The notes: generated from the letters alone by a model not told the origin. Numbered from the stretch's first letter, positions 42,660 to 52,028 are shown. The stretch: DNA of 64,000 nucleotides from Flavobacterium sp. CF136 (GCF_000282055.1 NZ_AKJZ01000010.1:62001-126000); one strand, 5' to 3'. Program-made: numbers and translations.

Positions 42660-43907
42660 ATGCTGGTTTATCTAAGGTTATTAAAAGAAAGTCTGAGTTT
42701 TGCCATAAATGCTTTACGAAATAACAAATTGAGAACTCTGTTGTCATTGTTAGGTGTGACTATTGGTATTTTTTCGATTATTGCCGTATTAGCAGCAGTC
42801 GATTCTTTAGATCGAAAGATTTCTAAAGATTTGAGCAGTTTAGATAAAAATACGATTTATTTGATGAAATATTGTTTTGGACCGTCGGAAATTCCGCAAT
42901 GGAAAAGAGAACAATTCCCGAATGTAAAATACGACGAGTACATTAATTTAAAAAATTCTCTTAATAACACAGATCAGGTCGGCTATCAGCTTTTTGTAAA
43001 TCATGAAAGTCTAAAATATGATTCGAAAACTGTAGCAGATGTAAATATGATTCCGTCTTCATTTGAAATGGTTGATATTGATGGATTAAGTTTTGAAAAA
43101 GGAAGATTCTACAATGAATCTGAATCAAATTCGGGAACTCCTGTAATTGTTTTAGGATATGATATTGCTAATGGACTTTTTGGAGAAAGCGATCCCATCG
43201 GGAAAAGTATTCGTTTGTATGGTCAACGTTTTACCGTTATTGGTGTGATGGTAAAACAAGGGGCAGGTTTTTTTGGTGATAGTAATGACACTTCTGTTTA
43301 TTTTCCGGCTAATTTTTTACGCAGAATGTATGGTGATAGCGACGCAATGACACCTGTAATTGTTTTAAAACCTGTAAAAGGAATCGATATGGATGCTTAT
43401 AAAGCCGAAGTGGCACAAAAACTAAGAGCCATTCGTGGAATGAAAGCAGGAGAGATGGATAATTTTTTCATCAATGTACTTTCAGGTTTTACTGATTTTA
43501 TTGATGGAATTTTAGGTCAGATGAATGTTGTAGGATGGATTATCAGTGGATTTTCTCTTTTGGTTGGAGGTTTTGGAATCGCTAACATTATGTTTGTTTC
43601 TGTAAAAGAGCGCACGAATTTAATAGGAATTCAGAAATCGCTTGGCGCTAAAAACCGATTTATTTTATTTCAGTTTTTATTCGAAGCAATCATTCTTTCT
43701 GTAATTGGAGGAATTATAGGATTGCTGATGGTTTGGGGCATTGCATTGATTTTGACAAAAGTACTCGATTTTGAATTTGTTTTGAGTTTTGGAAACATTG
43801 TTTTGGGAACAACTTTGGCTGCCCTTATTGGATTAATTTCAGGAATTTTACCTGCGATTTCAGCTGCGAATTTAGATCCGGTTGAAGCGATTAGAACAGG
43901 GATGTAA
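42660..43907 (+). CDS. MacB/FtsX-type ABC transporter permease
   Basis: A 415-residue permease with one N-terminal membrane helix (about 18-45, LRTLLSLLGVTIGIFSIIAVLAAV), a periplasmic MacB-like core (about 50-275, with DIDGLSFEKGRF, VIVLGYDIANGLFG and VIGVMVKQG) and three C-terminal FtsX-type helices (about 285-405), ending ISAANLDPVEAIR. It uses mechanotransmission, coupling ATP hydrolysis by a separate ATPase to periplasmic work on lipoproteins, peptides or toxins. No ATPase gene or membrane-fusion partner is adjacent, so it must pair with an ATPase encoded elsewhere. Confidence 0.9.
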   Translation: MLVYLRLLKESLSFAINALRNNKLRTLLSLLGVTIGIFSIIAVLAAVDSLDRKISKDLSSLDKNTIYLMKYCFGPSEIPQWKREQFPNVKYDEYINLKNSLNNTDQVGYQLFVNHESLKYDSKTVADVNMIPSSFEMVDIDGLSFEKGRFYNESESNSGTPVIVLGYDIANGLFGESDPIGKSIRLYGQRFTVIGVMVKQGAGFFGDSNDTSVYFPANFLRRMYGDSDAMTPVIVLKPVKGIDMDAYKAEVAQKLRAIRGMKAGEMDNFFINVLSGFTDFIDGILGQMNVVGWIISGFSLLVGGFGIANIMFVSVKERTNLIGIQKSLGAKNRFILFQFLFEAIILSVIGGIIGLLMVWGIALILTKVLDFEFVLSFGNIVLGTTLAALIGLISGILPAISAANLDPVEAIRTGM

Positions 43908-43910
43908 TTT

Positions 43911-43950
43911 CTGAGGTTCTGAGATACTGAGTTGCTAAGGCTCTAAGTTT
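43911..43950 (+). repeat. degenerate 8-base tandem array after the ABC permease gene
   Basis: Five units in perfect 8-base register: CTGAGGTT, CTGAGATA, CTGAGTTG, CTAAGGCT, CTAAGTTT. The array contains ACTGAGTTGCTAAG, which is also present inverted at about 34434-34447. The last bases overlap the stop of the convergent lipoprotein gene. Confidence 0.6.
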
Positions 43951-44545
43951 TATATTTTGGTAGTTTGATTTTTGTTTTATCCCATTTAATATTTTCAAAA
44001 TCATAATACTCACCATTTTTCTTGTATTTAAAAACAGTATCTTCTTCTTGGGTGGTTTTTCTAATGTGATATGTTTGAATGATGTTGCTTTTTAAGAAAT
44101 TTAATAAGTAATCATTTTTAATAGTGTCATTTTGGGAAGCAATTATTAGAATTTGTCTGTTTTTCTCTTTTGTTAGAATGTTTTCTGAAATAAAATCATT
44201 TAAACTTTTTTGTGGAACTTTGACAATATCTTTTGGTTTTAAATTTAGAAAATGGGGAAGTGTATCATTTTCTTGGCCGTAATTACATAGGATTTGAATA
44301 TATTCTTTTTGATAATAATATAAATCACCTTTTTTATCAATTATAAGCTGACTTTCACCATAAAATCCTTTTGTTGATGGAAGGACTAATTTACTTTTAC
44401 TTTCTTTTAATGAGTCTTTATATTTTTGAAGTTTTTGGTTTTCATATGAAATTATATAAGGCTTATTTTTGATAATCTTTTTTTCTTTTTTTGTACAATT
44501 CAAAAGAAACAGGCAAATTACAAAACCAATAAAAACTCTTTTCAT
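43943..44545 (-). CDS. lipoprotein of unknown function
   Basis: A 200-residue protein with a lipoprotein signal (LFLLNCTKKEK, Cys17). The mature part is lysine-rich (KEKKIIKNK at the start, KWDKTKIKLPKYKT at the end) and beta-rich in the middle (GFYGESQLIIDKKGDLYYYQKEYIQIL). No family was recognised and no catalytic motif was found. It appears monocistronic, convergent with the ABC permease. A -7 word was not seen upstream. Codon use looks no different from its neighbours. Confidence 0.7.
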   Translation of the reverse strand: MKRVFIGFVICLFLLNCTKKEKKIIKNKPYIISYENQKLQKYKDSLKESKSKLVLPSTKGFYGESQLIIDKKGDLYYYQKEYIQILCNYGQENDTLPHFLNLKPKDIVKVPQKSLNDFISENILTKEKNRQILIIASQNDTIKNDYLLNFLKSNIIQTYHIRKTTQEEDTVFKYKKNGEYYDFENIKWDKTKIKLPKYKT

Positions 44546-44571
44546 AAACTAAGATTTGAAATAAAGATATA

Positions 44572-44605
44572 AAAAAATCCCATTTACTTTTGCAAATGGG
44601 ATTTT
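44572..44605 (-). terminator. intrinsic terminator of accD
   Basis: On the minus strand AAAATCCCATTT and AAATGGGATTTT (12-base stem, eight-base loop) are followed by a T run. It lies about 20 bases after the accD stop codon. Confidence 0.88.
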
Positions 44606-44625
44606 GTGTATTTAGAAGTTAGAAA

Positions 44626-45480
44626 CTATCTAATTTCGTTATTTTGAATCAAGTCGATATACAAATTGATATTGTCTTTTAAATCTTTTCTTGGCGTAAT
44701 AAAATCAAGGAAACCATGCTCTAAAAGAAACTCAGCAGTTTGAAAACCTTCCGGTAAATCTTTTCCTGTAGTGTCACGAACCACACGCGGTCCGGCAAAA
44801 CCAATCAAAGCACCTGGCTCAGAGATATTAATGTCTCCTAACATGGCATATGATGCAGTTGTTCCTCCGGTAGTTGGATCTGTACATAAGGAAATGTATG
44901 GTAAACCAGCTTCTGCCAGCTGTGCTAATTTTACTGACGTTTTAGCCAATTGCATTAACGAATAAGCAGCTTCCATCATACGGGCTCCGCCAGATTTAGA
45001 AATCATTACAAAAGGAAGTTTGTTTTTAATCGCGTGATTAATTCCCCGGGCAATTTTTTCACCTACAACAGCTCCCATTGATCCGCCAATAAAGGCAAAA
45101 TCCATACAGCAGATTACAAGTTCTTTTCCTTTAGATTTACCCACTCCGGTACGAACAGCATCTTTAAGGTGAGTTTTCTCCATTACATCTTTCAATCGCT
45201 CTGCATATTTTTTCGTATCCACAAAATGCAAAGGATCTTTAGATGTCATGTTTTTATCTAATTCAACAAATTCGTTGTTGTCGAATAAAATCTCAAAATA
45301 GATAGCGCTTCCAATTCGAACGTGAAAATCATCTTCAGGACTAACAAATAAGTTTCTGGCCAATTCGTCAGCATCAATAATTTTTCCGGTAGGAGATTTG
45401 TACCACAATCCTTTCGGAACGTCCATCTTGTCTTCTGTAGCGGTCGTAATCCCTTTTTCCTGTCTTTTAAACCAAGCCAT
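44626..45480 (-). CDS. accD: acetyl-CoA carboxylase carboxyltransferase beta subunit, without zinc ribbon cysteines
   Basis: A 284-residue subunit of the carboxyltransferase that makes malonyl-CoA for fatty acid synthesis. The crotonase-like core is intact: [54 protein letters not shown] and [14 protein letters not shown]. The N-terminal zinc ribbon is not: the four cysteines of E. coli AccD (27, 30, 46, 49) correspond to Ser29, Gly32, Ser47 and Asp50 (KSPTGK and VSPEDD). The fold may survive without zinc. It lies downstream of the aldolase gene with a repeat-rich gap between. accA is not in the window. Confidence 0.95.
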   Translation of the reverse strand: MAWFKRQEKGITTATEDKMDVPKGLWYKSPTGKIIDADELARNLFVSPEDDFHVRIGSAIYFEILFDNNEFVELDKNMTSKDPLHFVDTKKYAERLKDVMEKTHLKDAVRTGVGKSKGKELVICCMDFAFIGGSMGAVVGEKIARGINHAIKNKLPFVMISKSGGARMMEAAYSLMQLAKTSVKLAQLAEAGLPYISLCTDPTTGGTTASYAMLGDINISEPGALIGFAGPRVVRDTTGKDLPEGFQTAEFLLEHGFLDFITPRKDLKDNINLYIDLIQNNEIR

Positions 45481-45485
45481 CTTTA

Positions 45486-45592
45486 TAGTATTCAGTGTTC
45501 AGTAATCAACTTCAGTGTTCAGTTTTTAATAAACAGTTTTAAATTTTCAGCATTTTTGAACTGAAAACTGAAAACTGTATACTGATCACTTT
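45486..45592. repeat. repeat-rich hairpin region between fba and accD
   Basis: TTCAGTGTTCAGT appears twice on the left (45491 and 45511 regions), and GAACTGAAAACTGAAAACTG with TATACTGATCACT lies on the right, giving an imperfect inverted arrangement. The words CTGAAAACTG and ATACTGAT(C/T)ACT recur between etfB and etfA (56164-56206). The region abuts the fba stop codon. Confidence 0.6.
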
Positions 45593-46660
45593 TTATAATG
45601 TATTTACGTTATTCAAATCTGCAAAAGCTTGTTCAAGTCTTGCGTTGAATGTCACTTCGCTTTCACGAACCCATCTTCTTGGGTCATAATATTTTTTGTT
45701 AGGAGCATCAGCACCTTCAGGGTTACCGATTTGTGTTTTTAAATAGTCAATATTTTTAACCATATAATCACGGATACCTTCAGTAAATGCAAATTGTAAA
45801 TCAGTATCGATGTTCATTTTGATAACTCCGTAGCTGATTCCTTCTCTGATTTCTTCAAGTGTAGAACCTGAACCTCCGTGGAAAACGAAATCTACCGGAT
45901 TATGACCAGTTTTGAATTTGTTTTGAACGAAATCCTGAGAATTTTTTAAGATTTTTGGAGTTAATTTAACGTTTCCTGGTTTGTAAACCCCGTGAACGTT
46001 TCCAAAAGCTGCAGCAATAGTAAATTTTGGACTTACTTTAGATAATTCTTCGTAAGCATAAGCTACTTCTTCCGGCTGCGTATATAATTTTGAACTGTCA
46101 ACATCAGAGTTGTCAACACCATCTTCTTCACCACCTGTAATACCAAGCTCGATTTCTAGTGTCATACCCATTTTGCTCATTCTGGCCAGGTATTCTTTAC
46201 AGATTTCAATGTTTTCTTCGATTGGCTCCTCAGACAAATCGATCATATGAGAACTGAATAATGGTTTTCCTGTTTCTGCAAAATGTTTTTCAGAAGCATC
46301 CAACAAACCATCAATCCAAGGTAATAATTTTTTTGCACAGTGATCAGTATGTAAAATTACTGTTGCGCCGTAAGCTTCTGCTAAAGTATGAATATGTTTT
46401 GCTCCTGCAATTCCACCAGCGATTGCTGCTTTTTCACCTGCATTAGATAATCCTTTTCCAGCGTTAAATTGTGCTCCTCCATTTGAAAATTGAATGATAA
46501 CCGGTGCGTTAAGTTTTGCAGCAGTTTCAAGAACTCCATTGATTGTACTTGAGCCTGTTACATTTACTGCAGGAAGCGCAAATCCTTTTTCTTTTGCATA
46601 ATTAAAGATTTCCTGTACTTGATCTCCTGTAGCCACTCCTGGTTTAATATTGTGTGCCAT
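45593..46660 (-). CDS. fbaA: class II fructose-bisphosphate aldolase
   Basis: A 355-residue zinc aldolase that splits fructose 1,6-bisphosphate in glycolysis and joins the trioses in gluconeogenesis. The type A signature is clear: the catalytic Asp106 and zinc-binding His107 in ILHTDHCAKK, DLSEEPIEENI, EIELGITGGEEDGVD (zinc ligand Glu), HGVYKPGN and DFVFHGGSGS (zinc ligand His and the phosphate loop), ending with NIDTDLQFA. The length agrees with E. coli FbaA. It has a -7 word about 40 bases upstream and precedes accD. Confidence 0.97.
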   Translation of the reverse strand: MAHNIKPGVATGDQVQEIFNYAKEKGFALPAVNVTGSSTINGVLETAAKLNAPVIIQFSNGGAQFNAGKGLSNAGEKAAIAGGIAGAKHIHTLAEAYGATVILHTDHCAKKLLPWIDGLLDASEKHFAETGKPLFSSHMIDLSEEPIEENIEICKEYLARMSKMGMTLEIELGITGGEEDGVDNSDVDSSKLYTQPEEVAYAYEELSKVSPKFTIAAAFGNVHGVYKPGNVKLTPKILKNSQDFVQNKFKTGHNPVDFVFHGGSGSTLEEIREGISYGVIKMNIDTDLQFAFTEGIRDYMVKNIDYLKTQIGNPEGADAPNKKYYDPRRWVRESEVTFNARLEQAFADLNNVNTL

Positions 46661-46697
46661 TGTAATTTTTTTTAGTTGTTTTTAGGTTTTTAGGTTG

Positions 46698-46705
46698 CAA
46701 AAATA
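46698..46705 (-). promoter_or_regulatory. candidate -7 element of fbaA
   Basis: The minus strand reads TATTTTTG, matching TAnnTTTG, about 38 bases before the fbaA start and immediately downstream of the tamL stop. Confidence 0.5.
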
Positions 46706-46719
46706 AGAATTAATTAGCA

Positions 46720-49275
46720 TTAGAAAGGATAATTTATCCCAAAATTTAAAACCGAGTGCCCAAAATTGTATTCTTTGAACCAGCGATTACCCGGCTCATG
46801 TGCCGGATTATAAGTCTTGAAGCCTAAATCTAAGCGAACAACAAAAAAACTTAAATCATATCGTAAACCAAATCCTGAACCTAAAGCAATTTCAGCTAAA
46901 TCGTTTAAGTTGTTAAATTTTGCTTTTTCATCGGTTACATTATCAAGTACATTCCAGATATTTCCGGCGTCTGCAAAAATGGCACCTTTTACATCTCCGA
47001 AAACTTTAAATCTAAATTCACCACTAAGAGCGATTTTCATGTTTGCTTCATTAAAATCATTTACTGCATCAGTGCTTCCCGGGCCTAAAGCATACGGCTG
47101 CCAGGCACGATTGTCATTAGATCCCCCTGCATAATAACTTCGTGAAAACGGAATGTAATCTGAGTTTCCAAAAGGAATTGCGATGCCAAAAAAGGACCTT
47201 ACCGCTAATACCTTTTCTTTACCAAAATCCCAATGTTTGATATAATCGAATTCGGTTTTTATATATTCTGAATATTCGAGGTTAAATATTTCGTACTTAT
47301 TATTAGAATTTTTCGCAAAATTTCCGGCAGAAGAAATTAAGGATAACAATGAACCGGCACTTTCTAATTTTGTTTTGAACTGATAAAAATTATTATCTGC
47401 TAAATCTTTTTTAGTGGTTTTAGTAAAGGTATAGCTGGAAGCTAAAATAAAGTCGTTTTCGGTAAGTCTGACTCTTCTTTCTTCAATACTTTTTACGTTT
47501 TTGTAGTCTTCATCTCCAGGTTTTAACGCAGGAATAACTCCCGATAAAACATCATTCGTAAAGCCTGTAGTTCCCCCATTTATAGTTAAATTTCCATTTT
47601 CAATATAAGCAGGATTAGTGTTATAAATACCAGCAATTTTATTTAATTCATCATAAGACGAAGTATAAACCCTAAAATAATTATCAGGATTCAGGTTACG
47701 AATATATTGTGCGTTAAGCAAATCTAATTTTGCAGAATTATATCTTTTTGGAGACCAAAGATAGGACAGGCCTCCTGTAAAACTTTCTTTGTCTAAACCA
47801 ATATTCCTTTGTTTAGAAAAACCTGAAGTTATACCCGTAGAAGGAATCATGCTTTTTGGAATAATTTTCTCAGTTCCAAAAGGCAGTAAGATTCTTGGAA
47901 AGTTTAGTTTTAAATCGACCCCATATTCAGAAACATTAAAGAAATTATTGTTTGGATTTGCCATGTCCTTAGAAGAACCAATATTTAAACGGGTTGAAAT
48001 TTCTAAAGTTTCAGCTCTGTTAAATACATTTCTGATAGTTTCTGAAATACTGGCTCCAATTCCAAAATCCTGAATATTTGAATGAGTTAAATCAAAAGTA
48101 GCTCCAAAACTATATTTTTTTCTGGGTGTTAAATAAACATTTGCGATTAATGATTGTGCTGTTGGGTCACGTTTATCAACTTCATATTGTATTGAAGGAT
48201 AGTTGAAAATTTTCAGATTGTTTAAATAACGTGATGAAAGTGTAGTTCTGAAATCAGCATACGTATTACCTTTTGTGATAAAAATGGCATCTGTAATAGC
48301 ACGTGGTTTGTATTTTAATTTATCATAACTGTACAGATTAAAGTTGTTGTAAGTTGTACTGTCTTTAACCTGGCTTTTCGCACGGGTAGGAGAATAATCG
48401 GTATAGATGTTAACGTCGCTTATTTTATACAATTTAAAAGGTTCAGTCCTGCTTGAATCTTTCTCCTGAATACTGTTGTTTTTGATGATTAAATTGATAT
48501 CAGCTTTGTTTTTTTTGCCAATAGTATCAATATCAAAAGTAACATAAGTTGGTTGAAAAAAGTAAGCACCATGATTTCTAAAGTAGGTAGTAATGCGGTT
48601 TTTTTCTTCTTCAAAATCACTGGTTTTATATTGATTGCCTGATTTTAAAACAGAAGCTTCAGGATTTTTTTTGTACAAAGAGTCTAAAGCCGGAGTGCTT
48701 ATAGTATTTCTGATAGAATCTAAAGTGTAAACAGTTCCTGTTGTAATATTATAATTTATTTTTGCTTTTTTATATCCTGTAGTGTCAATATTGTAATTTG
48801 TTGCGACATTAAAATAACCATTATTGAAATAATACGATTTTAAGCGTAGCAGCGTTTTTTTTGTTTTCGAAGTGTCAATAATTACAGGAGCTTCTCCGGT
48901 TCTTTTTAAGAACTCGTGAATTCCTTTATACCAAAAAGACTGTCCAAGACGATCAACCTGTTTAGCAGATAGTATTTTGGATTGACGTTCATATTTGCCT
49001 GGATTGTTTTTAAATTTTGCCTGATAAGTTGAGTCGGGATTTAAATTAGCCAGATTATATAAATTCAGACGCAGGCGATAACCTAACAAAGTACCATTTG
49101 GTTTTTGATACATCTGATTAAAGGCTACCTCGTCATTTGTAGATTTGCCGTTTACAATAATGTCATTTTTTGTAAGCAGCTTTTTTCCGTCCGGAACTCT
49201 TTTTACAGCATTACAAGCGCAAATAAATATTGCTATTAGAATAAATGCTGTTATTTTTGTAAAAATCTTTTTCAA
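46720..49275 (-). CDS. tamL: TamL, BamA/TamA-family outer-membrane lipoprotein
   Basis: An 851-residue Omp85-family protein. Unlike proteobacterial TamA it starts with a lipoprotein signal (FICACNAVKRV, Cys21), the defining feature of Bacteroidota TamL. POTRA-like domains follow (about 25-330), beginning VPDGKKLLTKNDIIVNGK and including AKINYNITTGTVYTLDSI. The 16-strand barrel (about 390-851) ends with the terminal-phenylalanine signature NFGINYPF and contains RSYYAGGSNDNRAW, the lid-lock type RGF-like region. It works with TamB in moving substrates to the outer membrane; tamB is not in this window. It is divergent from the trmH-family gene. Confidence 0.92.
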   Translation of the reverse strand: MKKIFTKITAFILIAIFICACNAVKRVPDGKKLLTKNDIIVNGKSTNDEVAFNQMYQKPNGTLLGYRLRLNLYNLANLNPDSTYQAKFKNNPGKYERQSKILSAKQVDRLGQSFWYKGIHEFLKRTGEAPVIIDTSKTKKTLLRLKSYYFNNGYFNVATNYNIDTTGYKKAKINYNITTGTVYTLDSIRNTISTPALDSLYKKNPEASVLKSGNQYKTSDFEEEKNRITTYFRNHGAYFFQPTYVTFDIDTIGKKNKADINLIIKNNSIQEKDSSRTEPFKLYKISDVNIYTDYSPTRAKSQVKDSTTYNNFNLYSYDKLKYKPRAITDAIFITKGNTYADFRTTLSSRYLNNLKIFNYPSIQYEVDKRDPTAQSLIANVYLTPRKKYSFGATFDLTHSNIQDFGIGASISETIRNVFNRAETLEISTRLNIGSSKDMANPNNNFFNVSEYGVDLKLNFPRILLPFGTEKIIPKSMIPSTGITSGFSKQRNIGLDKESFTGGLSYLWSPKRYNSAKLDLLNAQYIRNLNPDNYFRVYTSSYDELNKIAGIYNTNPAYIENGNLTINGGTTGFTNDVLSGVIPALKPGDEDYKNVKSIEERRVRLTENDFILASSYTFTKTTKKDLADNNFYQFKTKLESAGSLLSLISSAGNFAKNSNNKYEIFNLEYSEYIKTEFDYIKHWDFGKEKVLAVRSFFGIAIPFGNSDYIPFSRSYYAGGSNDNRAWQPYALGPGSTDAVNDFNEANMKIALSGEFRFKVFGDVKGAIFADAGNIWNVLDNVTDEKAKFNNLNDLAEIALGSGFGLRYDLSFFVVRLDLGFKTYNPAHEPGNRWFKEYNFGHSVLNFGINYPF

Positions 49276-49295
49276 GTGTTTTTAAATATTTAATT

Positions 49296-49303
49296 CAAAA
49301 GTA
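49296..49303 (-). promoter_or_regulatory. candidate -7 element of tamL
   Basis: The minus strand reads TACTTTTG, matching TAnnTTTG, about 20 bases before the tamL start in the 39-base divergent gap. Any promoter for the divergent methyltransferase must overlap the tamL 5' region. Confidence 0.45.
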
Positions 49304-49314
49304 CATTATATTTT

Positions 49315-50043
49315 ATGATTAGTAAAAACCAAATAAAACTTATATCAGGTTTACATCAAAAAAAGCAACGTTTTGCTAATCAGTTATTTTTTGCAGAAGG
49401 AGTAAAAGTAATTCAGGAATTGTTGCAATCCAATTTTGAATTAGAACATTTATACACCACACAAAATGATTTTGAGAAGGTCGAATTTTCAAAACGTACT
49501 TCTATTACAGAACAAGAGCTTAAAAAAATAAGTGCTTTGTCAACTCCTAATTCCTGTCTGGCAGTATTTAAAATTCCAGACGAAAATCCGATAATTGACT
49601 CGGGTTTAATTTTAGCGTTAGATGACATCCGGGATCCGGGAAATTTAGGAACCATTTTAAGGCTTTGCGATTGGTTCGGAATTCAACAAATTGTTTGTTC
49701 AAAAGAAACTGTTGATATTTACAATCCAAAGGTAGTGCAGGCTACAATGGGTTCTGTTGCCAGAGTTAATGTAAATTATCTTGACTTAAAAGCTTTAATC
49801 GCAAAAACAAAATTGCCTGTATTTGGAACATTTATGAATGGTGAAAACATTTATCAATCCGCATTACCTCAAAACGGAATCATTATTATGGGTAATGAAG
49901 CCAATGGAATTTCTGCAGAAATTGAAAAAATGGTAACAAGCCGGCTCACAATTCCCAGATTTGGTGAACTACAAAAAACGGAAAGTTTAAATGTAGCTAC
50001 TGCCACCGCTATTGTTCTTAGTGAGTTTAAACGAAATAGTTAG
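49315..50043 (+). CDS. TrmH/SpoU family RNA 2'-O-methyltransferase
   Basis: A 242-residue SPOUT methyltransferase. It has an N-terminal substrate-binding domain (about 1-85, ISKNQIKLISGLHQKKQR and FFAEGVKVI) and a C-terminal trefoil-knot domain with motif 1 DDIRDPGNLGTILR (about 104-117), motif 2 IIMGNEANGIS and motif 3 IPRFGELQKTESLNVATATAIVL. It transfers methyl from SAM to a ribose 2'-oxygen in tRNA or rRNA; the exact target (tRNA Gm18 or a 23S site) is not decided by sequence. Its end lies ten bases from the convergent porT. Confidence 0.93.
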   Translation: MISKNQIKLISGLHQKKQRFANQLFFAEGVKVIQELLQSNFELEHLYTTQNDFEKVEFSKRTSITEQELKKISALSTPNSCLAVFKIPDENPIIDSGLILALDDIRDPGNLGTILRLCDWFGIQQIVCSKETVDIYNPKVVQATMGSVARVNVNYLDLKALIAKTKLPVFGTFMNGENIYQSALPQNGIIIMGNEANGISAEIEKMVTSRLTIPRFGELQKTESLNVATATAIVLSEFKRNS

Positions 50044-50052
50044 GCTTTTGTT

Positions 50053-50772
50053 TTAATGAAAAGTAAAATTTATTAAAATCGCTCTCGATTTCATAGAATC
50101 AATATTATCAGTCCATGGACTATTTGGATTTTGAGCAGTTTTATTGTCACGTATTAATTCATCACTTATACCAAACATACCTCTTATGGAAGGGGAGAAA
50201 ATAAAGTATTCAGAGAAAATATCTATACCAAAACCAATTTCATAAGCAGAGGTCCAGGGTTTTACTCTGAACTTTCCTTCGAAATTATCATCTTTAGATT
50301 TTGAGTTGCTGGATAAATTTAAAGTTGTAGAAAGTCCTCCTGTCAAAAAAGGACGGATGTTTCCAGTACGTAAAGCTGAAAATTTTAATAATAAGGGAAA
50401 ATGAATATATGTACTGCTAACTTCTCTTAAATAATCATTTTCTGAAGTAAAATTAGGGAAGTACAGATCACGTTTTGTGTAATATAAACCAGGCTCAAAA
50501 CGCAAATTAACATATTCCTGAAGTCTTAAATCTGCTACAATCCCGACATTAAAACCTGTCGTTTTCTTGACCTGAATATCTTGTGGCACAACTTCTTTAT
50601 AGTCAATCTTAAAGTCAAAGCTATTAAAACCTAAATAATATCCGAAGTATAGGCGCTGTTTTTGCCAGTTTTCCAGATTAATAATAGGATCTTTGCTAAA
50701 TATACCTTTAGCAAATTGAGAATATCCTTGTGTAGATAATACTAATAAAATTAAGACTACTGTTTTTTTCAT
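50053..50772 (-). CDS. porT: type IX secretion protein PorT
   Basis: A 239-residue outer-membrane beta-barrel with a signal peptide (1-19, ending GYSQ). Features of the PorT/SprT family are WQKQRLYFGYYLGFNSFDFKI near the N-terminus, strands such as LRLQEYVNLRFEPGLYYTKR, SSTYIHFPLLLKF and RPFLTGGLSTTLNL, and the C-terminal ILINFTFH. PorT is needed for type IX protein secretion and gliding. The start at 50772 follows from the signal peptide; the longer frame runs back into ubiE. It lies directly after ubiE, an arrangement I recall from Flavobacterium genomes. No other T9SS gene is in the window. Confidence 0.9.
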   Translation of the reverse strand: MKKTVVLILLVLSTQGYSQFAKGIFSKDPIINLENWQKQRLYFGYYLGFNSFDFKIDYKEVVPQDIQVKKTTGFNVGIVADLRLQEYVNLRFEPGLYYTKRDLYFPNFTSENDYLREVSSTYIHFPLLLKFSALRTGNIRPFLTGGLSTTLNLSSNSKSKDDNFEGKFRVKPWTSAYEIGFGIDIFSEYFIFSPSIRGMFGISDELIRDNKTAQNPNSPWTDNIDSMKSRAILINFTFH

Positions 50773-50773
50773 A

Positions 50774-51505
50774 CTATTTTTTAGAAGCAGAATATATGGT
50801 TGCAACTCCAAAAGTTTGAGGCATCGCCACAACATTTATAAACCCAATTTTTCTCAAAATATTGTTCAGTGCTTCCCCAAAAGGAAAAACAGCTGCAGAT
50901 TCTGATAAATATCCATAAGCTGAATTATCTTTAGAGAATAATTTTCCTATAATTGGAAGTATGTACTTGGAGTAAAAACGATATCCTTGTTTATAAGGTG
51001 TTTTAACAGGAACCGAAGTTTCCAGAATTACAAACACACCATTAGGTTTTAAAACTCTTAAAATCTCCGCAAAACCTTTTTCTAAATTTTCAAAATTCCG
51101 AACACCAAAACCAACTGTTATGGCATCAAAATAATTATCTTCAAAAGGCATGTTTTCAGAATCAGCCAAAACTAATTCAATAATATTTGATAGTTTTTTA
51201 TCTTCGATTTTTTTTCTGCCAACTTCCAGCATTCCGGCAGAAATATCTAAACCAATAATTTTTTCGGCATTGCTTTGTGCCATTAAAATAGCAAGATCTC
51301 CAGTTCCGGTGGCAATATCAAGTATTATCTTTGGTTTTGAATCAGAAACTATTTTCAAAACTTTTTTACGCCATTTTACATCTATACCAAACGAAATTAC
51401 ACGATTTAAACTATCATAATTTCCTGATATAGTATCGAACATTTGTGCAACCTGCTCTTTTTTGCCTAATGTTGAGTTTTTGTATGGAGTTATTTTTTCA
51501 GACAT
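50774..51505 (-). CDS. ubiE: demethylmenaquinone methyltransferase
   Basis: A 243-residue SAM-dependent C-methyltransferase of the UbiE/MenG family, last step of menaquinone synthesis. Motifs are [24 protein letters not shown] at the N-terminus, the SAM loop [13 protein letters not shown] (about 60-72), [15 protein letters not shown] and LILETSVP-like [12 protein letters not shown]. Bacteroidota use menaquinone, so menG would be the more apt functional name. It is cotranscribed with porT one base downstream. A promoter with both -33 and -7 elements precedes it. Confidence 0.95.
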   Translation of the reverse strand: MSEKITPYKNSTLGKKEQVAQMFDTISGNYDSLNRVISFGIDVKWRKKVLKIVSDSKPKIILDIATGTGDLAILMAQSNAEKIIGLDISAGMLEVGRKKIEDKKLSNIIELVLADSENMPFEDNYFDAITVGFGVRNFENLEKGFAEILRVLKPNGVFVILETSVPVKTPYKQGYRFYSKYILPIIGKLFSKDNSAYGYLSESAAVFPFGEALNNILRKIGFINVVAMPQTFGVATIYSASKK

Positions 51506-51519
51506 TTTTTTTATTTACG

Positions 51520-51548
51520 CAAATATAACATAAAGTATTTAACTGCAA
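51520..51548 (-). promoter_or_regulatory. promoter of ubiE-porT
   Basis: On the minus strand TTG (51546-51548) and TATATTTG (51520-51527) are separated by 18 bases, matching the Bacteroidota TTG-N(17-23)-TAnnTTTG promoter. The leader would be about ten bases. Confidence 0.65.
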
Positions 51549-51682
51549 TTGTGTTTCTTAATTAGGTTAGAAATGTTTTTTTCAGGCATCTGGAATTATT
51601 TTGTAAAATCACTAAAAGTGGGTATTGCGCGTAAACTATTTAATGGTCAATTTAGCATTGTAAAAATGTTAATATTTTTTCA

Positions 51683-52000
51683 ATGATAAATAGAGATACA
51701 ATGACCCAAATCAAATGGGTGCTCCTTGCGCTTAGCATCTCATTTGTTCTTGTAAGCTGTTTTGAAAGTACTGTTTTTGAGAGCAGTATTATATTTAAAG
51801 CGCAAAATACGTTCTTAGGATTAAATTTGTTTTTGGAAATTTTAATTTTCTTTGCCTTTAGTACCTTCGTGGTATTTGGTATTAAGGGTTTTTTTGAGAT
51901 GTACTCTCAAAAAATATCAAATGTTATAATATTTCTTTCAGGAGTGTTTTTAATATTTGTAATTTTTATTTTATGTTATCAAATACTGTTTCTGGAGTAG
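51683..52000 (+). CDS. small membrane protein of unknown function
   Basis: A 105-residue protein with three hydrophobic helices (about 11-27, 45-68 and 78-103) and few charged residues. The first helix ends LVSCFES, resembling a lipobox but without a cleavable signal arrangement. No family was recognised. The ATG at 51701 (MTQIKWVLL) is an equally good start, being preceded by A-rich sequence. It appears monocistronic, sharing a bidirectional terminator with folA. Confidence 0.6.
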   Translation: MINRDTMTQIKWVLLALSISFVLVSCFESTVFESSIIFKAQNTFLGLNLFLEILIFFAFSTFVVFGIKGFFEMYSQKISNVIIFLSGVFLIFVIFILCYQILFLE

Positions 52001-52028
52001 GTCATTGCTCTAATCATTGGATTTAAAT

